This document shows, piece by piece, positions 45,458 through 57,798 of a stretch of 64,000 nucleotides of DNA (position 1 is the first letter of the stretch; each line of letters begins with the position of its first letter). The DNA comes from Astropecten irregularis (taxonomy: Eukaryota > Echinodermata > Asteroidea > Paxillosida > Astropectinidae): contig OZ020244.1 of assembly GCA_963971285.1 (NCBI GenBank), positions 29,202,001 through 29,266,000 on the forward strand. The letters are read 5' to 3'. The notes beneath the pieces were generated by a model that did not search any database, was not told where the DNA came from, and saw only the letters and a program-made list of their open reading frames with translations. The position numbers were made by a program, and so were the translations under genes.

Positions 45458-46080
45458 TTAAAGGGAGCATATAGGATTTGCAAGGCCTCCAAAAAAACAT
45501 TATTGACTTTGAGACAGAAAACGGACTCAACAGTTCGTAAACAGTGCAAACAGTCACCATGGGAAATCTTGGTTCATCAGATGCTGGGTTTTTCAAGCAA
45601 ATCAAGATTTGGGCAATTCCAGCGTAACGGACATGACAATCACATAGTTTTTGCCTTATTCATAAATCACAAAGTAGGATTGGTAGTTTGCAAACAATTT
45701 TAATTGGGCTTATCAGAAAAATTTATCTATCAGTGACATATGTAGTAAATTTTATGTAATTTCATTGAACAGTTGTAGAGAAAATGCACTTCTTGTGACC
45801 GTAACGGACATGACATCAAGTAGCATTTGTGATTGTCATGTCCGTTACGCTGGAATTTTCAAATATCATTCGTCCGAACGATTTTTGGAACAAACATAAA
45901 GTAAACTATTCTTCATGTTTTATAAGAAAAATCGAGTCAGGTTTGTCGCTATTTTCTTGTGACTCAGATGTCAAATTGAACTCAAATTTTCACAGGTTTA
46001 TTATCTTCATGTACATGTTTGATCAGACAAAGTATGAGTGCAGTCCAGTGACTTTTACCAATCATGTATTGTACCTTCAA
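45458..46080 (+). mobile_element. Family B element carrying a nested family C element
   Basis: It starts TTAAAGGGAGCATATAGG and ends ATGTATTGTACCTTCAA. Family B sequence stops at ATCAAGATTT (45610) and resumes with CATTCGTCCGAACG (about 45867). The family C element between them accounts for the extra length. Confidence 0.8.
45609..45857. mobile_element. Family C element nested in family B
   Basis: The left end is GGGCAATTCCAGCGTAACGG and the right end is CCGTTACGCTGGAATTTTC, inverted. The interior is as in 13745-14062, but the long right arm is shortened. Confidence 0.75.
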
Positions 46081-46872
46081 ACCTAAACTGCATCAAATTT
46101 TCTCCCCGGACCCAGAGGCTGTTTCCAAACCAGATCAGTCAAAATTCACATCGTCTTCACACAATCGAGACATGAAACAGTGGTATAGGCAAGCAAAACT
46201 CCCCATTAGTAGGATGCATACAATACATGGGAGCTGCAGTAGAGAGTCAAAACTGCAGTAGCTGGGATATAATGTTTATTTTGCTGAAGGATCTTTCAAG
46301 CAATGGTAATCATGATGATGGATGGATGGACTGTTGCAAAGCCAGCCACAGTATCTATCCCAGAAACTCATTTGATCCCTTCCAAAGAACCGGAGCTTCA
46401 TAAATCACTGCTTATTTCAAACTTTACAAAATCAGTACCTAGCAACAGGAAAGTACAAGTTGAAGTTAACCTTTCTTTGAAAAAGAAACTAAATCACAAA
46501 TATAACATGAAACAGTCACAGTGTTCATGTCACATTTCAAATGAACGTTTCAAAATTGTGATTTTGTGCCTTTAGAAAAAAAAAATTCCATCATGAAAAA
46601 AAAATAAAACATACATAAACCTCAGTTGGAAATCATCTGTATCTCAAAAAAGTATCCAGAACCTAAAAACTCTATGGTAACAAGTATGGTACCCTATCTC
46701 CTACAACAAGGAATGGACACTGACACTATAGTATTTCATGAAAATGAAGACAAAGTCTGAGCTCCTGTTTAGGACACTGGACACAGACAGAGACATATAA
46801 ATCTTCATTCTTGTCAAATTAGCAGTGACATTATTAAACTGCCCATCAAACATGAACAGGAAATTCGCAAAC

Positions 46873-47116
46873 CAGGGGCCAATTTCATAGACCTGCTTAG
46901 CACAAAAAAAATGCTTAGCACAAAAATGGCTTGCCCAATAAAACAAACCACCATTGAAAATTCCATTTGATATTCATGATCAGCGAACAGCCAACGAACA
47001 ATTGCAAGTGATACACAACACAAGGAAATTTTGTTGTTAATCCTGTTTTTACTATTAAAGACAGAAATGTCATGCTTAGCGAATTTTTGTGTTAAGCAGC
47101 TCTATGAAATACGCCC
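46873..47116. mobile_element. Family D inverted-repeat element
   Basis: It starts CAGGGGCCAATTTCATAGAC and ends TCTATGAAATACGCCCCC. The usual body is present. Confidence 0.8.
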
Positions 47117-47992
47117 CCAGTTATAGGAAGGTACTAGATCTAGTATTACTAAATCCCCAAGAAATAAATCTGTTTCTGTTGAATATCACACCATTCCCAT
47201 CAAGATCGTCTCCTTTTTTTATTCCTATAAAAAAATGTTGCCCTCGCACACATCACATGAAAATAAGTCCAAAGCATTGATCACATATCCACAGATTTTT
47301 AAAATGGAAGGATCATCAAAGCAAAACAAAAACCCAGGATATTAAAGGTAGTATCACTCCAGAAACCCACCCATCACCCACTCCTCAACAACTGGAGCAA
47401 GCCAAGCCAAGGGAGACAGAACAGAAAACTTAGACTAGAATCATAACCTGTGATGATAATGCAGGCATGGCATGTGTGTACACAGAGAGTACACAGTGCA
47501 CAGGAGACACTGACCCAGAGTACTTCCAAGTACTAGCCAAAAGTAGGACCCTGGATATCTAGGGCCTTGTACTGTGTAATACACTATAGTCTGATGCACA
47601 ACTCAGTCCATCAACCAGTTTAAACTTGATCAAGTAGCATGCAGTATGGATTATCACATTCGCCTCATTTGACATTTTCCTTTTTAATGTCTTTATGGCA
47701 CCAACGATGATAAATAAAATACCCCCTTTTATATCAGAGCAAGGAATCTACTTATGTACAAATGGATGATATGACAATCATCGATTTACAAATGGAGACA
47801 AAAACACTGACAAGATTCTTTCTTTGCGGATATTTTGATGCAAATTTATGACATTTGAATGTTGGGTGATATTAAACAAGAACATGGTTCTTGTATTAAT
47901 CTAACATTTATTTTTTGTTTTTGGATAATGGAAATGAATGCTGTATTAGACTGTGGTGTCATTTTGATTTTTCATCTTTTCAAAATTTTCTT
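47117..47992. other. Stretch without a gene; family A stub
   Basis: TTAAAGGTAGTATCAC at 47343-47358 is an isolated family A left end. Nothing else was recognised. Confidence 0.4.
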
Positions 47993-48251
47993 TATAGAGG
48001 TTGTGCAGTCACGTGATCAGGACGCCATTTTGGATGGCAACGCTGTACACATGTATAATGCACGTACGTACGTACGTACGTACAGTGTATACATGTAACC
48101 CACATGCGTTCGCGTAGCTTGCAAATCAACCGGACGCGTACGCAGAAGTGCGTGCATATATGATGCCGTCTGGTTTGTACGCATAGGCGTACGCGTGCCG
48201 TCCAAAATGGCCGATAAGCTGTCAAGTGACGTCACGTGCACACTCTCTATA
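47993..48251. mobile_element. Family I element with (ACGT)n core and CRE/E-box end
   Basis: The sequence from TATAGAGGTTGTGCAGTCAC to CACTCTCTATA has short inverted ends. It contains CACGTGATCAGGA, (ACGT)n at about 48062-48083 and GTGACGTCACGTGCAC at the right end. A complete inverted copy lies at 63379-63634 in an intron of the IP3 receptor. Confidence 0.75.
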
Positions 48252-48414
48252 GATGAGATGACTTTGTGGTGCAGTACAGATAATTTGAATGCTTGAAGGC
48301 CTTAATATATAAAATGGCCATACGTAAAGAATTATTCTCATATACAGTGTTTTAAAAGTAGTTTTTCCTTTTGCAAGTTTGCCAAAAACACTCAGGCTAT
48401 GAAATGCCACTGAG

Positions 48415-48754
48415 CAGGGCTCAAATTTCATGAAAAAAAGCACTGAACAGCAAGTCTAGTAATGAAGCATTTTACTAGACCTGAACTTTTTTCACTAGAC
48501 CTGTGGCAATAGTGGCATTGCATAGGAAAACCGTAATTGTAAGCAATATTGTGTCAAAAATCATCAATTTAGGTAGCATTTTAATTGTGCAATGAAAACA
48601 AAATCACTAGACAGCCGAACAAGTGCAGTACACACTTTACTAGACCGACACTGAAATCACTAGACAGCCGGACTAGTGCAGTACACACTTTACTAGACCG
48701 ACACTGAAATCACTAGACTCGGTCCTCGGTCTAGTGGATATATTTCGAGCCCTG
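48415..48754. mobile_element. Family J inverted-repeat element, CAGGGCTCRAAAT ends
   Basis: The ends CAGGGCTCAAATTTC and TTTCGAGCCCTG are inverted, with CTGAG on both sides (48410-48414, 48755-48759). Inside, the unit CACTAGACAGCCG..TAGACCGACACTGAAAT is tandemly duplicated (about 59 bp). Confidence 0.65.
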
Positions 48755-48764
48755 CTGAGTCCAG

Positions 48765-49630
48765 GATGCCATTAGACAGGCATGTGTATTTCTCTTAAAA
48801 TTGGCTAACTCTGAGGTTGAACGGAATCCAGCAACGGGTATTATAAAGGATTTACGAAAAAAAATACTGCGGAATAAAACTCAGTTCCACTTTTCAGCAA
48901 AGCTTATATGGTGTGAAGCAAGCCGGGAGCATGTTTTTTTTTTATAAACAGACACTTCAACAGGAGAAACCGGGTTAGACAAACCCGAGGCACATTGATG
49001 ATAAGAAAAAGCAACTGCATCAAATTGAACCTCCCTCTAGATTGCAACAAAAATACACAATATCATACCTTTCAATTCCAGCTGTCAAGAAAGATCCCTT
49101 GACAATGAAAACATGTCCCGGGCCCTCAGTATTTTCCACTTGATATATATTCTAGGTCATCATGTAAACCCCCCCTTTCCCCCAGACGCACACAATTTTG
49201 TTGATCGAGCAAATGTTTTTTTTCAACATACAGTATCATTGAATTATAGTTGAAGTTTGGAAAACTGTCTATTTTTGTGTGGGTGGTGTTGAGAATTACA
49301 CTTCACGTGTACACGCTTTACAATATTTGCTATACAAAAGGTATAGCATTCTATTGTGGCTCCTTGCAAACACAAATTAGATTTGGGTGAAATTGTAACA
49401 GACATGCTCTCAATAATATGTGGATCAATGTATGATGCTATCGATGGTCACACACTGATATCACGAGTCTGATTCTCTGCCTATGTTTCTTGGTTGTTAC
49501 CATAGTGGGTTTTTTCCCCAGCGATGCGAGTGAATTGCATCTTGTTATTGAGAGTCAAAAATATCATTCATTTCATTAGTGATTGTCTGTGAAGACGTGG
49601 AAGGGGGGGGGAGATGTGCTTTTTGAAGTC
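48765..49630. other. Stretch without a recognised gene
   Basis: AT-rich unique sequence. No array or splice-flanked frame was recognised. Confidence 0.35.
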
Positions 49631-49794
49631 AATAGCGCTCCGCACTTGCGCTAAAAATAGCACCGGACCTCAGACAAACATTGCAACAATGCACATGTGC
49701 GTCGGGTGTGTGCGTGCATGTACACTACTTGTGTGAGTCAATGTTTGTCTGACATCTGGGGATATTGTGACGTCATTAGTGCGGAGCGCTATTT
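49631..49794. mobile_element. Family H element, best-preserved copy
   Basis: The ends AATAGCGCTCCGCAC and GTGCGGAGCGCTATT are perfect 15-bp inverted copies. Inside are CTCAGACAAACATTG / CAATGTTTGTCTGAC arms and TGACGTCA. Copies: 1-74 (partial) and 36246-36405. Confidence 0.8.
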
Positions 49795-50909
49795 AAAATG
49801 CAAGCGGCAGGAATAAACTCCCATAGACTAAGCACACATTTTTTAATACATCCAAGGATGATTCTGAGCAAAAGAAGTCCATTTGAGTACAAGAATGAAT
49901 TCACTGTAATTCCTATATATCCGTCTGTCCTCGATTCAAATGCAGCACACGTATATGCACAAACCGAATGCCATTTGAGCATAACATCCATGTCAGCAGG
50001 AGAGTTGGAAATGCAATTTCTAATCAGAACATGAATTGTCGTGGTTACACTTAATTTCTCCAGAGAGGTTGGCAATCTAGACTTGCCCACCAGGAGTATG
50101 ATAACGCCGCGGATGCTAAATGTTTCACCTTCTATATGTACCATCCATGCAAATACAAATACACATGGTGTGAGAGTGCGCGTGTACTAACAAATTTATT
50201 TTAAAAACTGAAAATTTGCCTCAAAACTTTTGAAATGATGCCCAAGGCATCTGATCTTCGAAGCACGGAACAGGTTGACATGCAACAACAACTCTTTCTA
50301 ATCATAATATACCCGGACACCTCAAAAGTAAATGTTCTAAAAGCAAATTTGTGTATAATTTAAACATGTACTGGCGCAATTTCTTTAAAAAAATATCAAA
50401 ACAAAATCAAAATATAAAAAAAAAGTCAAAAATAAATTCACATCATTCTCATAACTTATCAGCAAGTTATGATATTCTACAAAATGACTGAATCGCTGAA
50501 ATAAATTCACAAATAAATATCCAAGCAAATTCTCAATTTGGAACTGAATGCAAATATTTAAAAAGGACTTTTGAATTCTTGTCACATGGCTTGAAAAAGA
50601 AAGATGGTGTTTAAAAGAGGATTTTCCCAGCAATATCTAAGTCCACCAAAACCCTGAATAAAACATTGTCAAAGTAGCTACAATCTAGGGTTGTACACAT
50701 CTACCTTTAAAAAAAGAAAGAAGATGGTTATAAAATCTGTGATTTCAAGATCCTTGTACGTGTATACAGCCGAAGTGACAGAATAATCATGATGTCTCCC
50801 CGGTGATAAGGGATCAGGGTCTCAGTTCACACCAACATGATGCCTTTGTGCAGCGGAATATGACCAGACAATCACAGCACAGGCTTACTTGAACAAACGA
50901 AGTATAAAG
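49795..50909. other. Stretch without a recognised gene
   Basis: A 122-codon - strand frame (49776-50144) overlaps the end of the family H element and has no recognised domain. It is not called. The remainder is AT-rich unique sequence. Confidence 0.35.
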
Positions 50910-51287
50910 TAAGGTGACCAGACGTCCCCGATTTCCGGGGACAGTCCCCGATTTGACAGTGCCGTCCCCGATGAATATTTGTCCCCGAAAATGTCCCCGA
51001 TTCGACGAAATGCCCCTGAAAATTCTAATTGTCCTAAAAAAAAAAAAAAAAAATGAACACAAATGCTGTGCTGAAGAAGATCCATTCTTCAGAGAAGTAT
51101 GCGAAGACAACAGCCTAAGACATGTAAGTATGTAACCCACTCATGTCAACTGGAAAAGATGTCCATAGATGCCACCATTTTGCATGTAGGCACCATCTGG
51201 ATTAAAAAAACAAAAATCAAAATTATATCCCTCCCCCAGGACACGATCTCTGTACCCGGACCATCTCAACAAAATATGGTCACCTTA
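50910..51287. mobile_element. Family K element, GTCCCCGA-rich, 8-bp duplication
   Basis: The ends TAAGGTGACCA and TGGTCACCTTA are inverted. The 8-mer GTATAAAG lies directly outside both (50902-50909 and 51288-51295). The left part repeats GTCCCCGA at least five times. A poly-A run at 51037-51053 and unrelated sequence make up the middle. The size of the duplication suggests a hAT-type mechanism. Confidence 0.8.
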
Positions 51288-51813
51288 GTATAAAGCCAGT
51301 TGAGTGGGGAATGGGGATAGCGTGTCGGATTTCTTTTCAATATAACATTGTACCCAGTGCATATGCGATTCAGCACGACACTTTCAACGGTTTCCCACAT
51401 GTTGCTTTGCACTTCTCTTTCTCTTGTAAAAAAAAAAGATTTTGAAGGACTGGTGAACTTGTCTAAATCACCCTAAGCTTCAAATCGGTCGTGTCTTTGA
51501 TGGCCGAATTGTAACTGCAATTTACATGCATAATGACTGTACTTATACCGGCGAGCTTGTGAAGATGGATGGACGATAAGTTCTCATTTGCAGCATTTGG
51601 CACCATGCCAAGAAGTGCCTGGAGTCTACGGCAAGCATTCACCAGACAAATTTTCACAACGGACACATTCTGACATAACACAATTGTGGTTCCCACTGAT
51701 TGCCAATGTTCACTGGTTTCCGAGCTGATTCATTCACCTACTGTGCAAAACAAAACTGTGATACCGGGAAGGCGGGAACATATGCCCTCCCAAAGGTATA
51801 CAAAACAGCAGAA

Positions 51814-52052
51814 GGGCAATTCCAGCGTAACAGACATGACAATCACACAGTTTATGCCTTATTCGGAGGATCACAAAGTAGAATTGGCAGTTTGCAAACA
51901 ATTTTAATTAGGCTTATCAGACACATTTAACTAACAGTGACATATGTAGTAAATTTTATGTAATTTCATTGAACAGTTGTAGAGAAAATGCATTTCTTGT
52001 GACCGTAACGGACATGACACCAAATACCACTAGGAATTAATTGGAATTGCCC
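51814..52052. mobile_element. Family C element, short right arm
   Basis: It starts GGGCAATTCCAGCGTAACAG and ends TTGGAATTGCCC. Most of the long right arm seen at 13745-14062 is missing. Confidence 0.75.
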
Positions 52053-53326
52053 AGAACTGGTTCAAACTCCAAGGTTTTTTAGGTAGCACATTTTCCCAAA
52101 AATGTTAACCAGGGACAGTACATGGAGAAACATAAACAAAAACACCACAACGACCATGATGTGAAATTAGCATTTGTTTCCCCAAGATTTGGAATTTTGT
52201 CTCTAGAACCTTAAAATGTTTTAATCTTCTTTATTTGTGGTTCAAAACAGCAATGTCACAGAAGAGGCAGAAAAAAAACCATCCAAATATTTCTTTCTCC
52301 AACGTAACAACCGTAACTCATATGTATCGGTTTGAAGAATCTCTTTCCATTAAAGCAATAAACGGAGCAGTTTAGCCGCATTATCATTAAAGGCCTACCA
52401 ATCATGTATTAGATTTCATATTATTTTCCCATGCTCGCTTTTAAAATCCTCATTTGTAATTTTGTGTGTGTGTGTGTGTCTGCTATGAACTTATAGACAG
52501 GACATGAAATATGACCTGAGCTGTATTGTCTTAATTTCAGAATACTGATGAAGTATCAAATTATCATAGTACGGGTCGTAATAAACAGAAGCCAGGATAG
52601 ATATCATAACATGGACAGGTTTTTGTTTATCTGTTTCTTCAAGATGTGTAATGGGTAATGCCTCTTCCTTTTTTTTTTCATTTTTAAAGGTTAAAGGTAG
52701 TATCATACTTTGGTAAGAAACCCAAACAGAAATGTTCACAGATTTACGTAATATAATAATATATAATATATAAACCTGATTCTAATCTTTTTGACACTTG
52801 AAAATATTCACTCATACACAGGATATCATTCAAATATATTTCCTACCCCATCAATAAACCCCCAAAAAGGAGACAAATAACCGAAAAGAGAAAAACTAAA
52901 AATGAGAAGACAAAAAAAAAAAACACCCACCAAGGAGTGTAAATTGTTAATAGCCATCTGTCACAGTGTCAGTTTTTTTCCACATGCGTCTGTGGCTGAG
53001 CAGACGTTCACACCATCCAGAATTGCGTCATAAAACGTCCATCCAAGCTGATAGTCCAACAAGAACTGCTCTCCCCAGTGTTTTGACTCTTTCCCCTAAG
53101 GGAACAATGGAGGCTCAAGACCAGGTGTGAGGGCTTGATGGGTTTGTCACCTAGGTCCACTTGACACCTCATTGCAAAACTATCTCTTTAGAGACCATTG
53201 ATGAGGGAGACTGCTGACGTGAAATGAGGTCAGGGTGTCAGGAAACTAAACTCCTTCGATGGATTTTCGAAGACATGGTCAGGGAAGGAAAGGAGGAATG
53301 ATTCATGTGACTTTGTATCAAAAAAC
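52053..53326. other. Stretch without a gene; (GT)n and family A stub
   Basis: A (GT)n microsatellite lies at about 52463-52480. A family A left end (TTAAAGGTAGTATCATACTT) runs from 52691 to about 52750 and passes into an AT dinucleotide tract. Confidence 0.5.
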
Positions 53327-53553
53327 GGTTAAGCACAAAAATCTGCTAAGCATGACATTAATTCTGTCTTAATAAAAACAGGGTTAACAACCAAATGTCC
53401 ATGTGTTCTGTATCACTTGTGATTGTTCTTTGGCTGTTGTTCGCTGACCATGAATACCAAATGGAATTTTCAATGGTGGTTTGTTTTTATTGGGCGAGAC
53501 ATTTCTGTGCTAAGCAAATTTTTGTGCTTAACAGTTTTATGAAATTGGCCCCT
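53327..53553 (-). mobile_element. Family D element, left terminus lost
   Basis: The body is in the same orientation as 26944-27179 and the end TATGAAATTGGCCCCTG is intact. The left end starts within the arm (GGTTAAGCACAAAAATCTGC). Confidence 0.75.
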
Positions 53554-53976
53554 GGTGGCTTGCTTTAGACGCACGGACGTCTTGTGGAGACTATCGTCTG
53601 CTAGTGACAGACGGCAAGGAAGGTAATGAAAATGGTGTCATTTGAAGTGCTGTGGGTAGTCAGAAAAGGTGCTTAAAACATACAGGAGATTCGGCCTGGT
53701 TCCCTGACTTCACAAACACAGAATTCAATATTATTTTTCTAGTTCTGAATAGGGCACTGACTGAATATTAAATGATGGGGTGTGTTAACCCCGAGTTTAA
53801 ATAGAGTAGATGAATTTGCAAACTTTTTTTGTGGGCATTTTCCCCCCAGGCTGTTCCTTTTTCCAATTTATATTCCATTTTCATTTTATCCCCATTTTAA
53901 CACTTCCTCTTGTTCACAATTTTGTGCTCAGAAATTAGAAATATTCTTATTTTAAATCCTAATTCAATGCCTGGAA

Positions 53977-54023
53977 TAAGGAGGGCCTGAAATTTCGATC
54001 CTAGCAGGATCTTAATCAAAGAA
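53977..54023 (-). repeat. Family F fragment
   Basis: On the - strand it has TTGATTAAGATCCTGCTAGG followed by ATCGAAATTTCAGGCCCTCC. It is the core hairpin of family F with the GTC triplet altered. Confidence 0.5.
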
Positions 54024-54557
54024 CTGATTAATAGGTAACAACTGATTTGGATTGTGACCAGCACTCTACGTAAAAATACATTTGACAATGAGAATACTAC
54101 GTCAATGAAATTGCTCATTCAAAAAGGATCTTCAACACTCAAAAAACCTTGCTTTATTTTTTAGAACTATAATCACTAAATTACTTGACATGAGAAAAAA
54201 AAGTATTTATCTCACACTGATCACAGAAAGAGAGTCTTTTTGATGATTTTTCTCTCAACATGCTCAACCCACAAGCTACCCCAAAATTTAAATTGTCTGA
54301 ATTTCGTCAATGGGGGCAGCAGACAAATCTGTGTGATTTTGTGACGTCACATTACGGAGCCTTTTTTTTAATGAAATATAATGAAATATAATATCACATA
54401 CGGTTTTGCAACGTTTTTTTGTTCATCTTCCCCCCCAAATCGGACATCTCTTGCCAACTGTGACTGTTTGTCTTCATTTCAATATACTCCAGTGTCTAAC
54501 AATTTTGTTTTTCACAGCGAGTGAGCATCAAGAGTCAGTAACGCATCAACTTCAAAG

Positions 54558-54728
54558 ATGGCGACAGTCTCAACACGGTCTGAGTTTGTGATCGACACCG
54601 GGAAATACTGGGACACATTAATCATCCCTATCATTGGGATTCTGATTACAGATGCACAAGTGCAGTGCAGATACTGTAAACCTGGACATTGTTTATGTAT
54701 GCACGCAAGCGAAACCATCTCAATATAA
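54558..54728 (+). CDS. Short ATG frame with a hydrophobic segment, uncertain
   Basis: An ATG in a strong start context (AAGATGG) opens 56 codons: MATVSTRSEFVIDTGKYWDT, then LIIPIIGILITDAQ and a Cys-rich end. The hydrophobic run could be a membrane segment. A possible donor (T|GTAAAC) lies inside the frame, so it might be a first coding exon. No domain is recognised, and chance is not excluded. Confidence 0.2.
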   Translation: MATVSTRSEFVIDTGKYWDTLIIPIIGILITDAQVQCRYCKPGHCLCMHASETISI

Positions 54729-54729
54729 A

Positions 54730-55867
54730 ACCCAAGCACCTCTCATGCATTTTGTCTACGAAGTTCAGGGACCTCTGGATTTCCGGCTCAGCAGGAAACT
54801 CCTGTGTTCATCTCGAACTTGTCCCGGACAAAACAGGGGCAAAGTTTGAGGCAAGAGGAAGGGGATGACCTAAGAAAGCAGTGGGGAGGGTTTGCGTAGT
54901 CTTCACAAGGGCAGAATTTGCTTTAGTTGCTTTGGAAAACCAACATGGGTCTTATCTGTGCTTGGAATTGAATACAGAATCCGCTTGTATTGGAAATACA
55001 TGATGACCTACAAGGGCTCGATGTGTGCTTTACGCGCAACCTCAGCATCGTGACGGTATTAGCAGCGTTTTACATTAATAAAATACATATTATATCGATT
55101 ACCCGCGTTCCGTCTCAAGGAAGGCTTGCAAAATGTTACACTTTGCCGTGTGAATGGACGCAAGATTGTAAGATTGTAAGATTTTGCAACCATAAGAAAA
55201 TGGTTGAGACTTGTTTTTAGCGTCGTGTGAAGAGGCCTATAGTATGTCTCGTGGAACAATGAATGGTACACGCAACCTGGTGCACCAACGACTCCCCTCC
55301 CCTCTAATCATGCAATGCAGAGAGTGCACTGCTTAACACATGCCTTGCATCTGCACTCCTTAATGCTCAAGTGTCTCTCATTTAAAATTGAAAACGAGGT
55401 ACATGATCGTCAGAAGCCACCTTTCCCAAAACAACACGGGAAATTCAAGAAGAGTGTGAGTGGGCTGGTACCCTGGCTGGTGCTCTGGTGGCAATGTCCT
55501 TGATGGATGGATTCTATGGCACTGACACTCCGGAAAGGTCAACGTTACTTATCGAAGAGAACTTTCTCTCTCTGCCTTGCTACGGGATTCACTTAAAAGC
55601 CAGTGGCAACTTTGCATTAAAACAGGTGCTTGGCACAGAACAATTAGCGTAGCACAAAAAGTCCAGCCGGTCCAAATTCTTCACAATTTGTAATTGCTTT
55701 GGACTAATAGATGACATTGTGCATCAGCATTGCGCTGATCTCACAAACTTCCTTCTTCAATTCATAGTAGGTTATATATTATACTGATTATAATGATACA
55801 TGTATAGGGTATTTATATTATGAATCTACAGCCCATTACAAATTCACCTTTATCCCTTTTCATAATA
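54730..55867. other. Stretch without a recognised gene
   Basis: Several short frames have no domain or splice support. A GATTGTAA direct repeat occurs at 55162-55180. No repeat family was recognised. Confidence 0.35.
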
Positions 55868-56121
55868 ACCATCTCGACTCCCTCAGGAGTATACAGCCTC
55901 GTGCTACCATAAGGTGCACAGAGGCTAATCAAACCACAAAGCCATCTCTACCCTCACAGGTACCCATTTACACCTGGGTGAAAAGGAGCAATATGTGACA
56001 AAGCATCTTGCCCAAGGACGCAAGCACCATTTAGCCCAAGGCTGGATTCGAACCTACAATCAAGACCATGAGACCACAAGACCTCGTGTACGACATGCCA
56101 GACCACTAGGCCACAGCACCC
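55868..56121 (-). repeat. SINE family 1, inverted copy
   Basis: On the - strand it has a tRNA-like head (TGGCCTAGTGGTCTGGCATG and a GGTTCGAATCCAGCC B-box) followed by TTGGGCAAGATGCTTTGTCA and AAATGGGTACCTGTGAGGG. The far end present at 12960-13061 is missing. Confidence 0.8.
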
Positions 56122-56535
56122 CATTTGTGAAGCATAGAAGACAAATTACATCAAAGAATGTTTATGAATAAATGACATTCTTTTTGCTAAAGCAAGGACA
56201 CGCTGCAACAAATCTTGTTAGGGAACAATTTTCACAACACATTTCTGCACAACAAAAATATTCGTTTTCCGCGCCACAAATTGGTTTCAGTTGGCAATTA
56301 GCCACATAAAACTGGACTCTGGAGGATTCTTTGAGATTTCAGGGATGACTTAAAGTGATTATGGAGCAAACCGGATTAATAATGATAATTAGATTCTTGA
56401 TGAAGGCTAGCACAGTACCAGCAGCTCAAACCTCGCTACCAGCAACACGACATCCCGTGACTTTGATCACATTTTCTCCTTATCTCTATCCACAACAATG
56501 AATAACTATTACTAAACTGGAAAGCTTCATGCACT

Positions 56536-56765
56536 TTATGCATTTGCTGCCTGACTTGAGAAAAGATACTTCCAAATGGACCGGTCTTGAGCTGCCACTT
56601 CTGCATCTTCAACTGACCACCCAGTGTCTAGGAGTGAAAGATCTCTCTGAATGACATCTCTCTGTGTAGTTTTAGGCCGACCACGTCTGTGCTTCCCATG
56701 ACTGGTGTTCTCTCATTGCATCATCTCTCGTTGCACATGTCCAAACCACATTACCCTACGTTTTC
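56536..56765 (-). pseudogene. LINE reverse-transcriptase C-terminal fragment
   Basis: The - strand reads VMWFGHVQREMMQ, a stop, then GKHRRGRPKTTQRDVIQRDL and WSVEDAEVAAQDRSIWK before a final stop at 56536-56538. The order WFGHVQR, RGRPKTT..D, AQDR..W is the common end of non-LTR retrotransposon polyproteins. One internal TGA shows it is dead. It differs from the LINE at 37486-38120, so two LINE groups are represented. Confidence 0.75.
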
Positions 56766-56880
56766 TTAAGATATTCGTCTGTCAGTTAAGGCTGCTATGA
56801 ATAATCCTTTCCTTCCTGATAATAATCAACAGTAGAAGATGTTGAGGTCTGCGTTACCAGAAATTTGTAAAGTCCGCGTC

Positions 56881-56892
56881 TGCGCATGCGCA
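56881..56892. promoter_or_regulatory. NRF-1-type palindrome TGCGCATGCGCA
   Basis: A perfect GCGCATGCGC core, the known binding site of nuclear respiratory factor 1 in CpG-rich animal promoters. Further CpG-rich sequence (GCCCGCGCGCGCGAACCGC) lies at about 57329. No adjacent gene start is certain, so a promoter role is inference. Confidence 0.3.
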
Positions 56893-57798
56893 AACTCGCA
56901 ACAGCGCAATTCCATTGAGTTCGTATACAGTCTTCCATTCATTCGTATTCTCGTAGACGTTAAAAGGAAGTAAATTGCAAATAGCAAAGACCAACTCATG
57001 AAGTTTCTTTCACCAAAGTTTTGCGAGAAATGATGACAAAAACCAATTGTAAATAATGCTTCCATAAATCTCCCAATAGTACCCACGATAGGCTTAGCTC
57101 AAGACACTGAAACTGAACAACTCGCTGAGTTTTTAAGTCCAGTTTTCTTGAAAAAGCCTACGAGTTGTAAATTTGCAAGTAGTGTCGGTTGAGGGCGGTG
57201 TTTCAAAGTTTACAAATAGCCTAAAGATGTTCAGATAGTAACAAATTTTACATTGTACGTCCATGGGTCAAAGTTGTTTGATTGGCTGCGGGTGTTGGCA
57301 ATAGTTGACTGTGTTGACGAAGCGTGGCCCGCGCGCGCGAACCGCATTCACACCTAGCTACCAGCAATAATACATACTGAGCATGTGCATTACTACAAAC
57401 ACAGCGCCCCTTTCGGAAAGGGCATTTTACGAATTTCTGGTAATGGGCAATCAGGAAGAACTAAGTCCCTGTTTCAAACCTAGCAATTATTCATTATTCA
57501 ATTTAAAAAGAAAACTGCATACTAATAAACCGTGCTCTGTGACCTTCATCACAAATGAATTAACATAGACAGATAAGAATCCGATTCGCCTCAGCAAAGT
57601 TCCTATCAACCTAAAATATCACAAATGGCCATAAACCCTAGGCGTGTATGGCCTTTGATGATGGTTTTACTTGAAAATTTAACTTGGACACTTAATAATA
57701 TTTATAACAGTTAAAAAGAAAACCTGTTATTCTTGCAGCTTTTTTTTGTGCTGAATTTCCGAACAATGATTCGTTTCCAAAAAGGCATACGGATTACA

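Noticed and set aside
49776-50144. 122-codon - strand frame
   Set aside because: Its end lies in a family H transposable element and no domain is recognised.
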